Positions 9,578 to 22,917 of a stretch of DNA of 64,000 nucleotides are shown piece after piece (the first letter of the stretch is position 1; the number at the start of each line of letters is the position of its first letter). The stretch is from Auanema rhodensis (taxonomy: Eukaryota > Nematoda > Chromadorea > Rhabditida > Rhabditidae). The stretch spans positions 26,055,638 through 26,119,637 of the forward strand of contig OZ059900.1 in assembly GCA_964057225.1 (NCBI GenBank), given 5' to 3'. Position numbers and translations under genes: made by a program. Under the pieces are notes generated by a model. The model had not been told where the DNA came from. It made no database searches and saw nothing but the letters and a program-made list of their open reading frames with translations.

Positions 9578-11287
9578 TTTGTCGTGAAAGTGGAACTAGA
9601 CGTTGTACGAACAATTTTGAGCTAGGTTTCATTGACATTGCATGAGTTTGAACACATGAAATCGTAAGTCAAAACCTTGTTTACAGCAAAATTTCCAAAA
9701 ACTGGTTTTCCAGCATAATATAATATTTCTCATGGGAAATACAGTGTTTTTGTATTTTTTTAGTGTTCAGCATGTAAAATGCGTCATTTTAGTATGTAAA
9801 ACGCTGAAATTCGTTGCATTTGACGACTCATATGAACAAAAATCGATTTTATCAATATTAGCCATAAGGGGCGTGCCCTCAGAATATGCTAATTTCCTTA
9901 ATTTTCTAACCCCTGTTTTTTTGTCGTGAAAGTGGAACTAGACGTTGTACGAACAATTTTGAGCTAGGTTTTATTGACATTGCATGAGTTTGAACACATG
10001 AAATCGTAAGTCAAAACCTTGTTTACAGCGAAATTTCCAAAAACTGGTTTTCCAGCATAATAAAATATTTCTCATGGGAAATACTGTGTTTTTGTATTTT
10101 TTTAGTGTTCAGCATGTAAAATGCGTCATTTTAGAATGTAAAACGCTGAAATTCGTTGCATTTGACGACTCATATGAACAAAAATCGATTTTATCAATAT
10201 TAGCCATAAGGGGCGTGCCCTCAGAATATGCTAATTTCCTTAATTTTCTAACCCCTGTTTTTTTGTCGTGAAAGTGGAACTAGACGTTGTACGAACAATT
10301 TTGAGCTAGGTTTCATTGACATTGCATGAGTTTGAACACATGAAATCGTAAGTCAAAACCTTGTTTACAGCGAAATTTCCAAAAACTGGTTTTCCAGCAT
10401 AATAAAATATTTCTCAAGGGAAAAACTGTGTTTTCATATTTTTCAAGTGTTCAGCATGTAAAATGCTTCATTTTAGTATGTAACACGCTGAAATTCCTTG
10501 CATTTGACGACTCATATGAACAAAAATCGATTTAATCAATATTAGCCATAAGGGGCGTGCCCTCAGAATTTGCTAATTTCCTTAATTTTCTAACCCCTGT
10601 TTTTTTGTCGTGAAAGTGGAACTAGACGTTGTACGAACAATTTTGAGCTAGGTTTCATTGACATTGCATGAGTTAGAACACATGAAATCGTAAGTCAAAA
10701 CCTTGTTTACAGCGAAATTTCCAAAAACTGGTTTTCCAGCATAATAAAATATTTCTCATGGGAAATACTGTGTTTTTGTATTTTTCTAGTGTTCAGCATG
10801 TAAAATGCTTCATTTTAGTATGTAACACGCTGAAATTTGTTGCATTTGACGACTCATATGAACAAAAATCGATTTAATCAATATTAGCCATAAGGGGCGT
10901 GCCCTCAGAATATGCTAATTTCCTTAATTTTCTAACCCCTGTTTTTTTGTCGTGAAAGTGGAACTAGACGTTGTACGAACAATTTTGAGCTAGGTTTTAT
11001 TGACATTGCATGAGTTTGAACACATGAAATCGTAAGTCAAAACCTTGTTTACAGCGAAATTTCCAAAAACTGGTTTTCCAGCATAATAAAATATTTCTCA
11101 TGGGAAATACTGTGTTTTTGTATTTTTTTAGTGTTCAGCATGTAAAATGCGTCATTTTAGTATGTAAAACGCTGAAATTCGTTGCATTTGACGACTCATA
11201 TGAACAAAAATCGATTTTATCAATATTAGCCATAAGGGGCGTGCCCTCAGAATATGCTAATTTCCTTAATTTTCTAACCCCTGTTTT

Positions 11288-14200
11288 TTTGTCGTGAAAG
11301 TGGAACTAGACGTTGTACGAACAATTTTGAGCTAGGTTTCATTGACATTGCATGAGTTTGAACACATGAAATCGTAAGTCAAAACCTTGTTTACAGCGAA
11401 ATTTCCAAAAACTGGTTTTCCAGCATAATAAAATATTTCTCAAGGGAAAAACTGTGTTTTCATATTTTTCAAGTGTTCAGCATGTAAAATGCTTCATTTT
11501 AGTATGTAACACGCTGAAATTCCTTGCATTTGACGACTCATATGAACAAAAATCGATTTAATCAATATTAGCCATAAGGGGGCGTGCCCTCAGAATTTGC
11601 TAATTTCCTTAATTTTCTAACCCCTGTTTTTTTGTCGTGAAAGTGGAACTAGACGTTGTACGAACAATTTTGAGCTAGGTTTCATTGACATTGCATGAGT
11701 TAGAACACATGAAATCGTAAGTCAAAACCTTGTTTACAGCGAAATTTCCAAAAACTGGTTTTCCAGCATAATAAAATATTTCTCATGGGAAATACTGTGT
11801 TTTTGTATTTTTCTAGTGTTCAGCATGTAAAATGCTTCATTTTAGTATGTAACACGCTGAAATTTGTTGCATTTGACGACTCATATGAACAAAAATCGAT
11901 TTAATCAATATTAGCCATAAGGGGCGTGCCCTCAGAATATGCTAATTTCCTTAATTTTCTAACCCCTGTTTTTTTGTCGTGAAAGTGGAACTAGACGTTG
12001 TACGAACAATTTTGAGCTAGGTTTTATTGACATTGCATGAGTTTGAACATATGAAATCGTAAGTCAAAACCTTGTTTACAGCGAAATTTCCAAAAACTGG
12101 TTTTCCAGCATAATAAAATATTTCTCATGGGAAATACTGTGTTTTTGTATTTTTTTAGTGTTCAGCATGTAAAATGCGTCATTTTAGTATGTAAAACGCT
12201 GAAATTCGTTGCATTTGACGACTCATATGAACAAAAATCGATTTTATCAATATTAGCCATAAGGGGCGTGCCCTCAGAATATGCTAATTTCCTTAATTTT
12301 CTAACCCCTGTTTTTTTGTCGTGAAAGTGGAACTAGACGTTGTACGAACAATTTTGAGCTAGGTTTCATTGACATTGCATGAGTTTGAACACATGAAATC
12401 GTAAGTCAAAACCTTGTTTACAGCAAAATTTCCAAAAACTGGTTTTCCAGCATAATATAATATTTCTCATGGGAAATACAGTGTTTTTGTATTTTTTTAG
12501 TGTTCAGCATGTAAAATGCGTCATTTTAGTATGTGAAACGCTGAAATTCGTTGCATTTGACGACTCATATGAACAAAAATCGATTTTATCAATATTAGCC
12601 ATAAGGGGCGTGCCCTCAGAATATGCTAATTTCCTTAATTTTCTAACCCCTGTTTTTTTGTCGTGAAAGTGGAACTAGACGTTGTACGAACAATTTTGAG
12701 CTAGGTTTCATTGACATTGCATGAGTTTGAACACATGAAATCGTAAGTCAAAACCTTGTTTACAGCAAAATTTCCAAAAACTGGTTTTCCAGCATAATAT
12801 AATATTTCTCATGGGAAATACAGTGTTTTTGTATTTTTTTAGTGTTCAGCATGTAAAATGCGTCATTTTAGTATGTAAAACGCTGAAATTCGTTGCATTT
12901 GACGACTCATATGAACAAAAATCGATTTTATCAATATTAGCCATAAGGGGCGTGCCCTCAGAATATGCTAATTTCCTTAATTTTCTAACCCCTGTTTTTT
13001 TGTCGTGAAAGTGGAACTAGACGTTGTACGAACAATTTTGAGCTAGGTTTTATTGACATTGCATGAGTTTGAACACATGAAATCGTAAGTCAAAACCTTG
13101 TTTACAGCGAAATTTCCAAAAACTGGTTTTCCAGCATAATAAAATATTTCTCATGGGAAATACTGTGTTTTTGTATTTTTTTAGTGTTCAGCATGTAAAA
13201 TGCGTCATTTTAGAATGTAAAACGCTGAAATTCGTTGCATTTGACGACTCATATGAACAAAAATCGATTTTATCAATATTAGCCATAAGGGGCGTGCCCT
13301 CAGAATATGCTAATTTCCTTAATTTTCTAACCCCTGTTTTTTTGTCGTGAAAGTGGAACTAGACGTTGTACGAACAATTTTGAGCTAGGTTTCATTGACA
13401 TTGCATGAGTTTGAACACATGAAATCGTAAGTCAAAACCTTGTTTACAGCGAAATTTCCAAAAACTGGTTTTCCAGCATAATAAAATATTTCTCAAGGGA
13501 AAAACTGTGTTTTCATATTTTTCAAGTGTTCAGCATGTAAAATGCTTCATTTTAGTATGTAACACGCTGAAATTCCTTGCATTTGACGACTCATATGAAC
13601 AAAAATCGATTTAATCAATATTAGCCATAAGGGGCGTGCCCTCAGAATTTGCTAATTTCCTTAATTTTCTAACCCCTGTTTTTTTGTCGTGAAAGTGGAA
13701 CTAGACGTTGTACGAACAATTTTGAGCTAGGTTTCATTGACATTGCATGAGTTAGAACACATGAAATCGTAAGTCAAAACCTTGTTTACAGCGAAATTTC
13801 CAAAAACTGGTTTTCCAGCATAATAAAATATTTCTCATGGGAAATACTGTGTTTTTGTATTTTTCTAGTGTTCAGCATGTAAAATGCTTCATTTTAGTAT
13901 GTAACACGCTGAAATTTGTTGCATTTGACGACTCATATGAACAAAAATCGATTTAATCAATATTAGCCATAAGGGGCGTGCCCTCAGAATATGCTAATTT
14001 CCTTAATTTTCTAACCCCTGTTTTTTTGTCGTGAAAGTGGAACTAGACGTTGTACGAACAATTTTGAGCTAGGTTTTATTGACATTGCATGAGTTTGAAC
14101 ACATGAAATCGTAAGTCAAAACCTTGTTTACAGCGAAATTTCCAAAAACTGGTTTTCCAGCATAATAAAATATTTCTCATGGGAAATACTGTGTTTTTGT

Positions 14201-14366
14201 ATTTTTTTAGTGTTCAGCATGTAAAATGCGTCATTTTAGTATGTAAAACGCTGAAATTCGTTGCATTTGACGACTCATATGAACAAAAATCGATTTTATC
14301 AATATTAGCCATAAGGGGCGTGCCCTCAGAATATGCTAATTTCCTTAATTTTCTAACCCCTGTTTT
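11288..14366 (+). repeat. 9-mer HOR copy 2 (3,079 bp)
   Basis: Units 34-42, a direct tandem copy of the preceding 9-mer. It repeats the extra G (near 11578), GAACATATG (near 12047), GTGAAACGC in its first I unit and TTAGAATG in its K unit, each 3,079 bp after its counterpart. Confidence 0.93.
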
Positions 14367-15734
14367 TTTGTCGTGAAAGTGGAACTAGACGTTGTACGAA
14401 CAATTTTGAGCTAGGTTTCATTGACATTGCATGAGTTTGAACACATGAAATCGTAAGTCAAAACCTTGTTTACAGCAAAATTTCCAAAAACTGGTTTTCC
14501 AGCATAATATAATATTTCTCATGGGAAATACAGTGTTTTTGTATTTTTTTAGTGTTCAGCATGTAAAATGCGTCATTTTAGTATGTGAAACGCTGAAATT
14601 CGTTGCATTTGACGACTCATATGAACAAAAATCGATTTTATCAATATTAGCCATAAGGGGCGTGCCCTCAGAATATGCTAATTTCCTTAATTTTCTAACC
14701 CCTGTTTTTTTGTCGTGAAAGTGGAACTAGACGTTGTACGAACAATTTTGAGCTAGGTTTCATTGACATTGCATGAGTTTGAACACATGAAATCGTAAGT
14801 CAAAACCTTGTTTACAGCAAAATTTCCAAAAACTGGTTTTCCAGCATAATATAATATTTCTCATGGGAAATACAGTGTTTTTGTATTTTTTTAGTGTTCA
14901 GCATGTAAAATGCGTCATTTTAGTATGTAAAACGCTGAAATTCGTTGCATTTGACGACTCATATGAACAAAAATCGATTTTATCAATATTAGCCATAAGG
15001 GGCGTGCCCTCAGAATATGCTAATTTCCTTAATTTTCTAACCCCTGTTTTTTTGTCGTGAAAGTGGAACTAGACGTTGTACGAACAATTTTGAGCTAGGT
15101 TTTATTGACATTGCATGAGTTTGAACACATGAAATCGTAAGTCAAAACCTTGTTTACAGCGAAATTTCCAAAAACTGGTTTTCCAGCATAATAAAATATT
15201 TCTCATGGGAAATACTGTGTTTTTGTATTTTTTTAGTGTTCAGCATGTAAAATGCGTCATTTTAGTATGTAAAACGCTGAAATTCGTTGCATTTGACGAC
15301 TCATATGAACAAAAATCGATTTTATCAATATTAGCCATAAGGGGCGTGCCCTCAGAATATGCTAATTTCCTTAATTTTCTAACCCCTGTTTTTTTGTCGT
15401 GAAAGTGGAACTAGACGTTGTACGAACAATTTTGAGCTAGGTTTCATTGACATTGCATGAGTTTGAACACATGAAATCGTAAGTCAAAACCTTGTTTACA
15501 GCAAAATTTCCAAAAACTGGTTTTCCAGCATAATATAATATTTCTCATGGGAAATACAGTGTTTTTGTATTTTTTTAGTGTTCAGCATGTAAAATGCGTC
15601 ATTTTAGTATGTAAAACGCTGAAATTCGTTGCATTTGACGACTCATATGAACAAAAATCGATTTTATCAATATTAGCCATAAGGGGCGTGCCCTCAGAAT
15701 ATGCTAATTTCCTTAATTTTCTAACCCCTGTTTT
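14367..15734 (+). repeat. 4-mer I-I-V-I closing super-HOR copy 1
   Basis: Units 43-46. The first I carries GTATGTGAAACGC. The I units carry ATAATATAATATT and AATACAGTG. The V unit is entered through GGTTTTATTGAC. The equivalent 4-mer is at 22918-24285, followed there by one further I unit. Confidence 0.88.
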
Positions 15735-18700
15735 TTTGTCGTGAAAGTGGAACTAGACGTTGTACGAACAATTTTGAGCTAGGTTTCATTGACATTGCAT
15801 GAGTTTGAACACATGAAATCGTAAGTCAAAACCTTGTTTACAGCGAAATTTCCAAAAACTGGTTTTCCAGCATAATACAATATTTCTCATGGGAAATACT
15901 GTGTTTTTATATTTTTCTAGTGTTCAGCATGTAAAATGCTTCATTTTAGTATGTAACACGCTGAAATTCGTTGCATTTGACGACTCATATGAACAAAAAT
16001 CGATTTTATCAATATTAGCCATAAGGGGCGTGCCCTCAGAATATGCTAATTTCCTTAATTTTCTAACCCCTGTTTTTTTGTCGTGAAAGTGGAACTAGAC
16101 GTTGTACGAACAGTTTTGAGCTAGGTTTCATTGACATTGCATGAGTTTGAACACATGAAATCGTAAGTCAAAACCTTGTTTACAGCGAAATTTCCAAAAA
16201 CTGGTTTTCCAGCATAATAAAATATTTCTCATGGGAAATACTGTGTTTTTGTATTTTTTCAGTGTTCAGCATGTAAAATGCTTCATTTTAGTATGTAACA
16301 CGCTGAAATTCGTTGCATTTGACGACTCATATGAACAAAAATCGATTTAATCAATATTAGCCATAAGGGGCGTGCCCTCAGAATATGCTAATTTCCTTAA
16401 TTTTCTAACCCCTGTTTTTTTGTCGTGAAAGTGGAACTAGACGTTGTACGAACAATTTTGAGCTAGGTTTCATTGACATTGCATGAGTTTGAACACATGA
16501 AATCGTAAGTCAAAACCTTGTTTACAGCGAAATTTCCAAAAACTGGTTTTCCAGCATAATAAAATATTTCTCATGGGAAATACTGTGTTTTTGTATTTTT
16601 TTAGTGTTCAGCATGTAAAATGCGTCATTTTAGTATGTAAAACGCTGAAATTCGTTGCATTTGACGACTCATATGAACAAAAATCGATTTTATCAATATT
16701 AGCCATAAGGGGCGTGCCCTCAGAATATGCTAATTTCCTTAATTTTCTAACCCCTGTTTTTTTGTCGTGAAAGTGGAACTAGACGTTGTACGAACAATTT
16801 TGAGCTAGGTTTCATTGACATTGCATGAGTTTGAACACATGAAATCGTAAGTCAAAACCTTGTTTACAGCAAAATTTCCAAAAACTGGTTTTCCAGCATA
16901 ATAAAATATTTCTCATGGGAAATACAGTGTTTTTGTATTTTTTTAGTGTTCAGCATGTAAAATGCTTTATTTTAATATGTAACACGCTGAAATTCGTTGC
17001 ATTTGACGACTCATATGAACAAAAATCGATTTAATCAATATTAGCCATAAGGGGCGTGCCCTCAGAATATGCTAATTTCCTTAATTTTCTAACCCCTGTT
17101 TTTTTGTCGTGAAAGTGGAACTAGACGTTGTACGAACAATTTTGAGCTAAGTTTCATTGACATTGCATGAGTTTGAACACATGAAATCGTAAGTCAAAAC
17201 CTTGTTTACATCGAAATTTCCAAAAACTGGTTTTCCAGCATAATAAAATATTTCTCATGAGAAATACTGTGTTTTTGTATTTTTTTAATGTTCAGCATGT
17301 AAAATGCTTCATTTTGATATGTAAAACGCTGAAATTCGTTGCATTTGACGACTCATATGAACAAAAATCGATTTTATCAATATTAGCCATAAGGGGCGTG
17401 CCCTCAGAATATGCTAATTTCCTTAATTTTCTAACCCCTGTTTTTTTGTCGTGAAAGTGGAACTAGACGTTGTACGAACAATTTTGAGCTAGGTTTCATT
17501 GACATTGCATGAGTTTGAACACATGAAATCGTAAGTCAAAACCTTGTTTACAGCAAAATTTCCAAAAACTGGTTTTCCAGCATAATAAAATATTTCTCAT
17601 GGGAAATACAGTGTTTTTGTATTTTTTTAGTGTTCAGCATGTAAAATGCTTTATTTTAATATGTAACACGCTGAAATTCGTTGCATTTGACGACTCATAT
17701 GAACAAAAATCGATTTAATCAATATTAGCCATAAGGGGCGTGCCCTCAGAATATGCTAATTTCCTTAATTTTCTAACCCCTGTTTTTTTGTCGTGAAAGT
17801 GGAACTAGACGTTGTACGAACAATTTTGAGCTAAGTTTCATTGACATTGCATGAGTTTGAACACATGAAATCGTAAGTCAAAACCTTGTTTACATCGAAA
17901 TTTCCAAAAACTGGTTTTCCAGCATAATAAAATATTTCTCATGAGAAATACTGTGTTTTTGTATTTTTTTAATGTTCAGCATGTAAAATGCTTCATTTTG
18001 ATATGTAAAACGCTGAAATTCGTTGCATTTGACGACTCATATGAACAAAAATCGATTTTATCAATATTAGCCATAAGGGGCGTGCCCTCAGAATATGCTA
18101 ATTTCCTTAATTTTCTAACCCCTGTTTTTTTGTCGTGAAAGTGGAACTAGACGTTGTACGAACAATTTTGAGCTAAGTTTCATTGACATTGCATGAGTTT
18201 GAACACATGAAATCGTAAGTCAAAACCTTGTTTACAGCGAAATTTCCAAAAACTGGTTTTCCAGCATAATACAATATTTCTCATGGGAAATACTGTGTTT
18301 TTATATTTTTCTAGTGTTCAGCATGTAAAATGCTTCATTTTAGTATGTAACACGCTGAAATTCGTTGCATTTGACGACTCATATGAACAAAAATTGATTT
18401 AATCAATATTAGCCATAAGGGGCGTGCCCTCAGAATATGCTAATTTCCTTAATTTTCTAACCCCTGTTTTTTTGTCGTGAAAGTGGAACTAGACGTTGTA
18501 CGAACAATTTTGAGCTAGGTTTCATTGACATTGCATGAGTTTGAACACATGCAATCGTAAGTCAAAACCTTGTTTACAGCGAAATTTCCAAAAACTGGTT
18601 TTCCAGCATAATAAAATATTTCTCATGGGAAAAACTGTGTTTTTGTATTTTTCTAGTGTTCAGCATGTAAAATGCTTTATTTTAATATGTAACACGCTGA

Positions 18701-19838
18701 AATTCGTTGCATTTGACGACTCATATGAACAAAAATCGATTTAATCAATATTAGCCATAAGGGGCGTGCCCTCAGAATATGCTAATTTCCTTAATTTTCT
18801 AACCCCTGTTTTTTTGTCGTGAAAGTGGAACTAGACGTTGTACGAACAATTTTGAGCTAAGTTTCATTGACATTGCATGAGTTTGAACACATGAAATCGT
18901 AAGTCAAAACCTTGTTTACAGCGAAATTTCCAAAAACTGGTTTTCCAGCATAATAAAATATTTCTCATGAGAAATACTGTGTTTTTGTATTTTTTTAATG
19001 TTCAGCATGTAAAATGCTTCATTTTGATATGTAAAACGCTGAAATTCGTTGCATTTGACGACTCATATGAACAAAAATCGATTTTATCAATATTAGCCAT
19101 AAGGGGCGTGCCCTCAGAATATGCTAATTTCCTTAATTTTCTAACCCCTGTTTTTTTGTCGTGAAAGTGGAACTAGACGTTGTACGAACAATTTTGAGCT
19201 AGGTTTCATTGACATTGCATGAGTTTGAACACATGAAATCGTAAGTCAAAACCTTGTTTACAGCGAAATTTCCAAAAACTGGTTTTCCAGCATAATACAA
19301 TATTTCTCATGGGAAATACTGTGTTTTTATATTTTTCTAGTGTTCAGCATGTAAAATGCTTCATTTTAGTATGTAACACGCTGAAATTCGTTGCATTTGA
19401 CGACTCATATGAACAAAAATCGATTTTATCAATATTAGCCATAAGGGGCGTGCCCTCAGAATATGCTAATTTCCTTAATTTTCTAACCCCTGTTTTTTTG
19501 TCGTGAAAGTGGAACTAGACGTTGTACGAACAATTTTGAGCTAGGTTTCATTGACATTGCATGAGTTTGAACACATGAAATCGTAAGTCAAAACCTTGTT
19601 TACAGCGAAATTTCCAAAAACTGGTTTTCCAGCATAATAAAATATTTCTCATGGGAAATACTGTGTTTTTGTATTTTTTTAGTGTTCAGCATGTGAAATG
19701 CGTCATTTTAGTATGTAAAACGCTGAAATTCGTTGCATTTGACGACTCATATGAACAAAAATCGATTTTATCAATATTAGCCATAAGGGGCGTGCCCTCA
19801 GAATATGCTAATTTCCTTAATTTTCTAACCCCTGTTTT
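15735..19838 (+). repeat. 12-mer module, copy 2
   Basis: Units 47-58. Same length, class order and private substitutions as the 12-mer 11,630 bp upstream, including ATTGAT near 18394 and CATGTGAAATGCG near 19690. It is followed by a single 9-mer. Confidence 0.92.
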
Positions 19839-22800
19839 TTTGTCGTGAAAGTGGAACTAGACGTTGTACGAACAATTTTGAGCTAGGTTTCATTGACATT
19901 GCATGAGTTTGAACACATGAAATCGTAAGTCAAAACCTTGTTTACAGCGAAATTTCCAAAAACTGGTTTTCCAGCATAATAAAATATTTCTCAAGGGAAA
20001 AACTGTGTTTTCATATTTTTCAAGTGTTCAGCATGTAAAATGCTTCATTTTAGTATGTAACACGCTGAAATTCCTTGCATTTGACGACTCATATGAACAA
20101 AAATCGATTTAATCAATATTAGCCATAAGGGGGCGTGCCCTCAGAATTTGCTAATTTCCTTAATTTTCTAACCCCTGTTTTTTTGTCGTGAAAGTGGAAC
20201 TAGACGTTGTACGAACAATTTTGAGCTAGGTTTCATTGACATTGCATGAGTTAGAACACATGAAATCGTAAGTCAAAACCTTGTTTACAGCGAAATTTCC
20301 AAAAACTGGTTTTCCAGCATAATAAAATATTTCTCATGGGAAATACTGTGTTTTTGTATTTTTCTAGTGTTCAGCATGTAAAATGCTTCATTTTAGTATG
20401 TAACACGCTGAAATTTGTTGCATTTGACGACTCATATGAACAAAAATCGATTTAATCAATATTAGCCATAAGGGGCGTGCCCTCAGAATATGCTAATTTC
20501 CTTAATTTTCTAACCCCTGTTTTTTTGTCGTGAAAGTGGAACTAGACGTTGTACGAACAATTTTGAGCTAGGTTTTATTGACATTGCATGAGTTTGAACA
20601 TATGAAATCGTAAGTCAAAACCTTGTTTACAGCGAAATTTCCAAAAACTGGTTTTCCAGCATAATAAAATATTTCTCATGGGAAATACTGTGTTTTTGTA
20701 TTTTTTTAGTGTTCAGCATGTAAAATGCGTCATTTTAGTATGTAAAACGCTGAAATTCGTTGCATTTGACGACTCATATGAACAAAAATCGATTTTATCA
20801 ATATTAGCCATAAGGGGCGTGCCCTCAGAATATGCTAATTTCCTTAATTTTCTAACCCCTGTTTTTTTGTCGTGAAAGTGGAACTAGACGTTGTACGAAC
20901 AATTTTGAGCTAGGTTTCATTGACATTGCATGAGTTTGAACACATGAAATCGTAAGTCAAAACCTTGTTTACAGCAAAATTTCCAAAAACTGGTTTTCCA
21001 GCATAATATAATATTTCTCATGGGAAATACAGTGTTTTTGTATTTTTTTAGTGTTCAGCATGTAAAATGCGTCATTTTAGTATGTGAAACGCTGAAATTC
21101 GTTGCATTTGACGACTCATATGAACAAAAATCGATTTTATCAATATTAGCCATAAGGGGCGTGCCCTCAGAATATGCTAATTTCCTTAATTTTCTAACCC
21201 CTGTTTTTTTGTCGTGAAAGTGGAACTAGACGTTGTACGAACAATTTTGAGCTAGGTTTCATTGACATTGCATGAGTTTGAACACATGAAATCGTAAGTC
21301 AAAACCTTGTTTACAGCAAAATTTCCAAAAACTGGTTTTCCAGCATAATATAATATTTCTCATGGGAAATACAGTGTTTTTGTATTTTTTTAGTGTTCAG
21401 CATGTAAAATGCGTCATTTTAGTATGTAAAACGCTGAAATTCGTTGCATTTGACGACTCATATGAACAAAAATCGATTTTATCAATATTAGCCATAAGGG
21501 GCGTGCCCTCAGAATATGCTAATTTCCTTAATTTTCTAACCCCTGTTTTTTTGTCGTGAAAGTGGAACTAGACGTTGTACGAACAATTTTGAGCTAGGTT
21601 TTATTGACATTGCATGAGTTTGAACACATGAAATCGTAAGTCAAAACCTTGTTTACAGCGAAATTTCCAAAAACTGGTTTTCCAGCATAATAAAATATTT
21701 CTCATGGGAAATACTGTGTTTTTGTATTTTTTTAGTGTTCAGCATGTAAAATGCGTCATTTTAGAATGTAAAACGCTGAAATTCGTTGCATTTGACGACT
21801 CATATGAACAAAAATCGATTTTATCAATATTAGCCATAAGGGGCGTGCCCTCAGAATATGCTAATTTCCTTAATTTTCTAACCCCTGTTTTTTTGTCGTG
21901 AAAGTGGAACTAGACGTTGTACGAACAATTTTGAGCTAGGTTTCATTGACATTGCATGAGTTTGAACACATGAAATCGTAAGTCAAAACCTTGTTTACAG
22001 CGAAATTTCCAAAAACTGGTTTTCCAGCATAATAAAATATTTCTCAAGGGAAAAACTGTGTTTTCATATTTTTCAAGTGTTCAGCATGTAAAATGCTTCA
22101 TTTTAGTATGTAACACGCTGAAATTCCTTGCATTTGACGACTCATATGAACAAAAATCGATTTAATCAATATTAGCCATAAGGGGCGTGCCCTCAGAATT
22201 TGCTAATTTCCTTAATTTTCTAACCCCTGTTTTTTTGTCGTGAAAGTGGAACTAGACGTTGTACGAACAATTTTGAGCTAGGTTTCATTGACATTGCATG
22301 AGTTAGAACACATGAAATCGTAAGTCAAAACCTTGTTTACAGCGAAATTTCCAAAAACTGGTTTTCCAGCATAATAAAATATTTCTCATGGGAAATACTG
22401 TGTTTTTGTATTTTTCTAGTGTTCAGCATGTAAAATGCTTCATTTTAGTATGTAACACGCTGAAATTTGTTGCATTTGACGACTCATATGAACAAAAATC
22501 GATTTAATCAATATTAGCCATAAGGGGCGTGCCCTCAGAATATGCTAATTTCCTTAATTTTCTAACCCCTGTTTTTTTGTCGTGAAAGTGGAACTAGACG
22601 TTGTACGAACAATTTTGAGCTAGGTTTTATTGACATTGCATGAGTTTGAACACATGAAATCGTAAGTCAAAACCTTGTTTACAGCGAAATTTCCAAAAAC
22701 TGGTTTTCCAGCATAATAAAATATTTCTCATGGGAAATACTGTGTTTTTGTATTTTTTTAGTGTTCAGCATGTAAAATGCGTCATTTTAGTATGTAAAAC

Positions 22801-22917
22801 GCTGAAATTCGTTGCATTTGACGACTCATATGAACAAAAATCGATTTTATCAATATTAGCCATAAGGGGCGTGCCCTCAGAATATGCTAATTTCCTTAAT
22901 TTTCTAACCCCTGTTTT
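19839..22917 (+). repeat. 9-mer HOR copy 3 (3,079 bp)
   Basis: Units 59-67. Same markers as the two copies at 8209-14366: extra G near 20128, GAACATATG near 20599 and TTAGAATG near 21771. It is present only once here, followed directly by I I V I, which makes this super-HOR copy nine units shorter than the first. Confidence 0.93.

Larger units (their letters stand above)
8209..11287 (+). repeat. 9-mer HOR copy 1 (F G V I I K F G V, 3,079 bp)
   Basis: Units 25-33. The length is 9 x 342 + 1 because the first F unit has an extra G (AAGGGGGCGTG near 8500). The F-G-V triplet occurs at both ends of the module, separated by I, I and K. The two triplets are distinguishable: the first F has the extra G and the first V has GAACATATG near 8968, while the second F and V do not. 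Confidence 0.93.
4105..15734 (+). repeat. Super-HOR copy 1: 34 units, 11,630 bp (12-mer + 9-mer x2 + 4-mer)
   Basis: Units 13-46. The class order is C D V J B J B C* E B C V, then F G V I I K F G V twice, then I I V I. The lengths 4,104 + 3,079 + 3,079 + 1,368 add up to the 11,630-bp offset at which the series restarts (15735). Private markers recur at exactly that offset: ACATCGAAA (5579/17209), AAATTGATTT (6763/18393), CATGTGAAATGCG (8060/19690) and the G insertion near 8500/20130. Confidence 0.93.
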
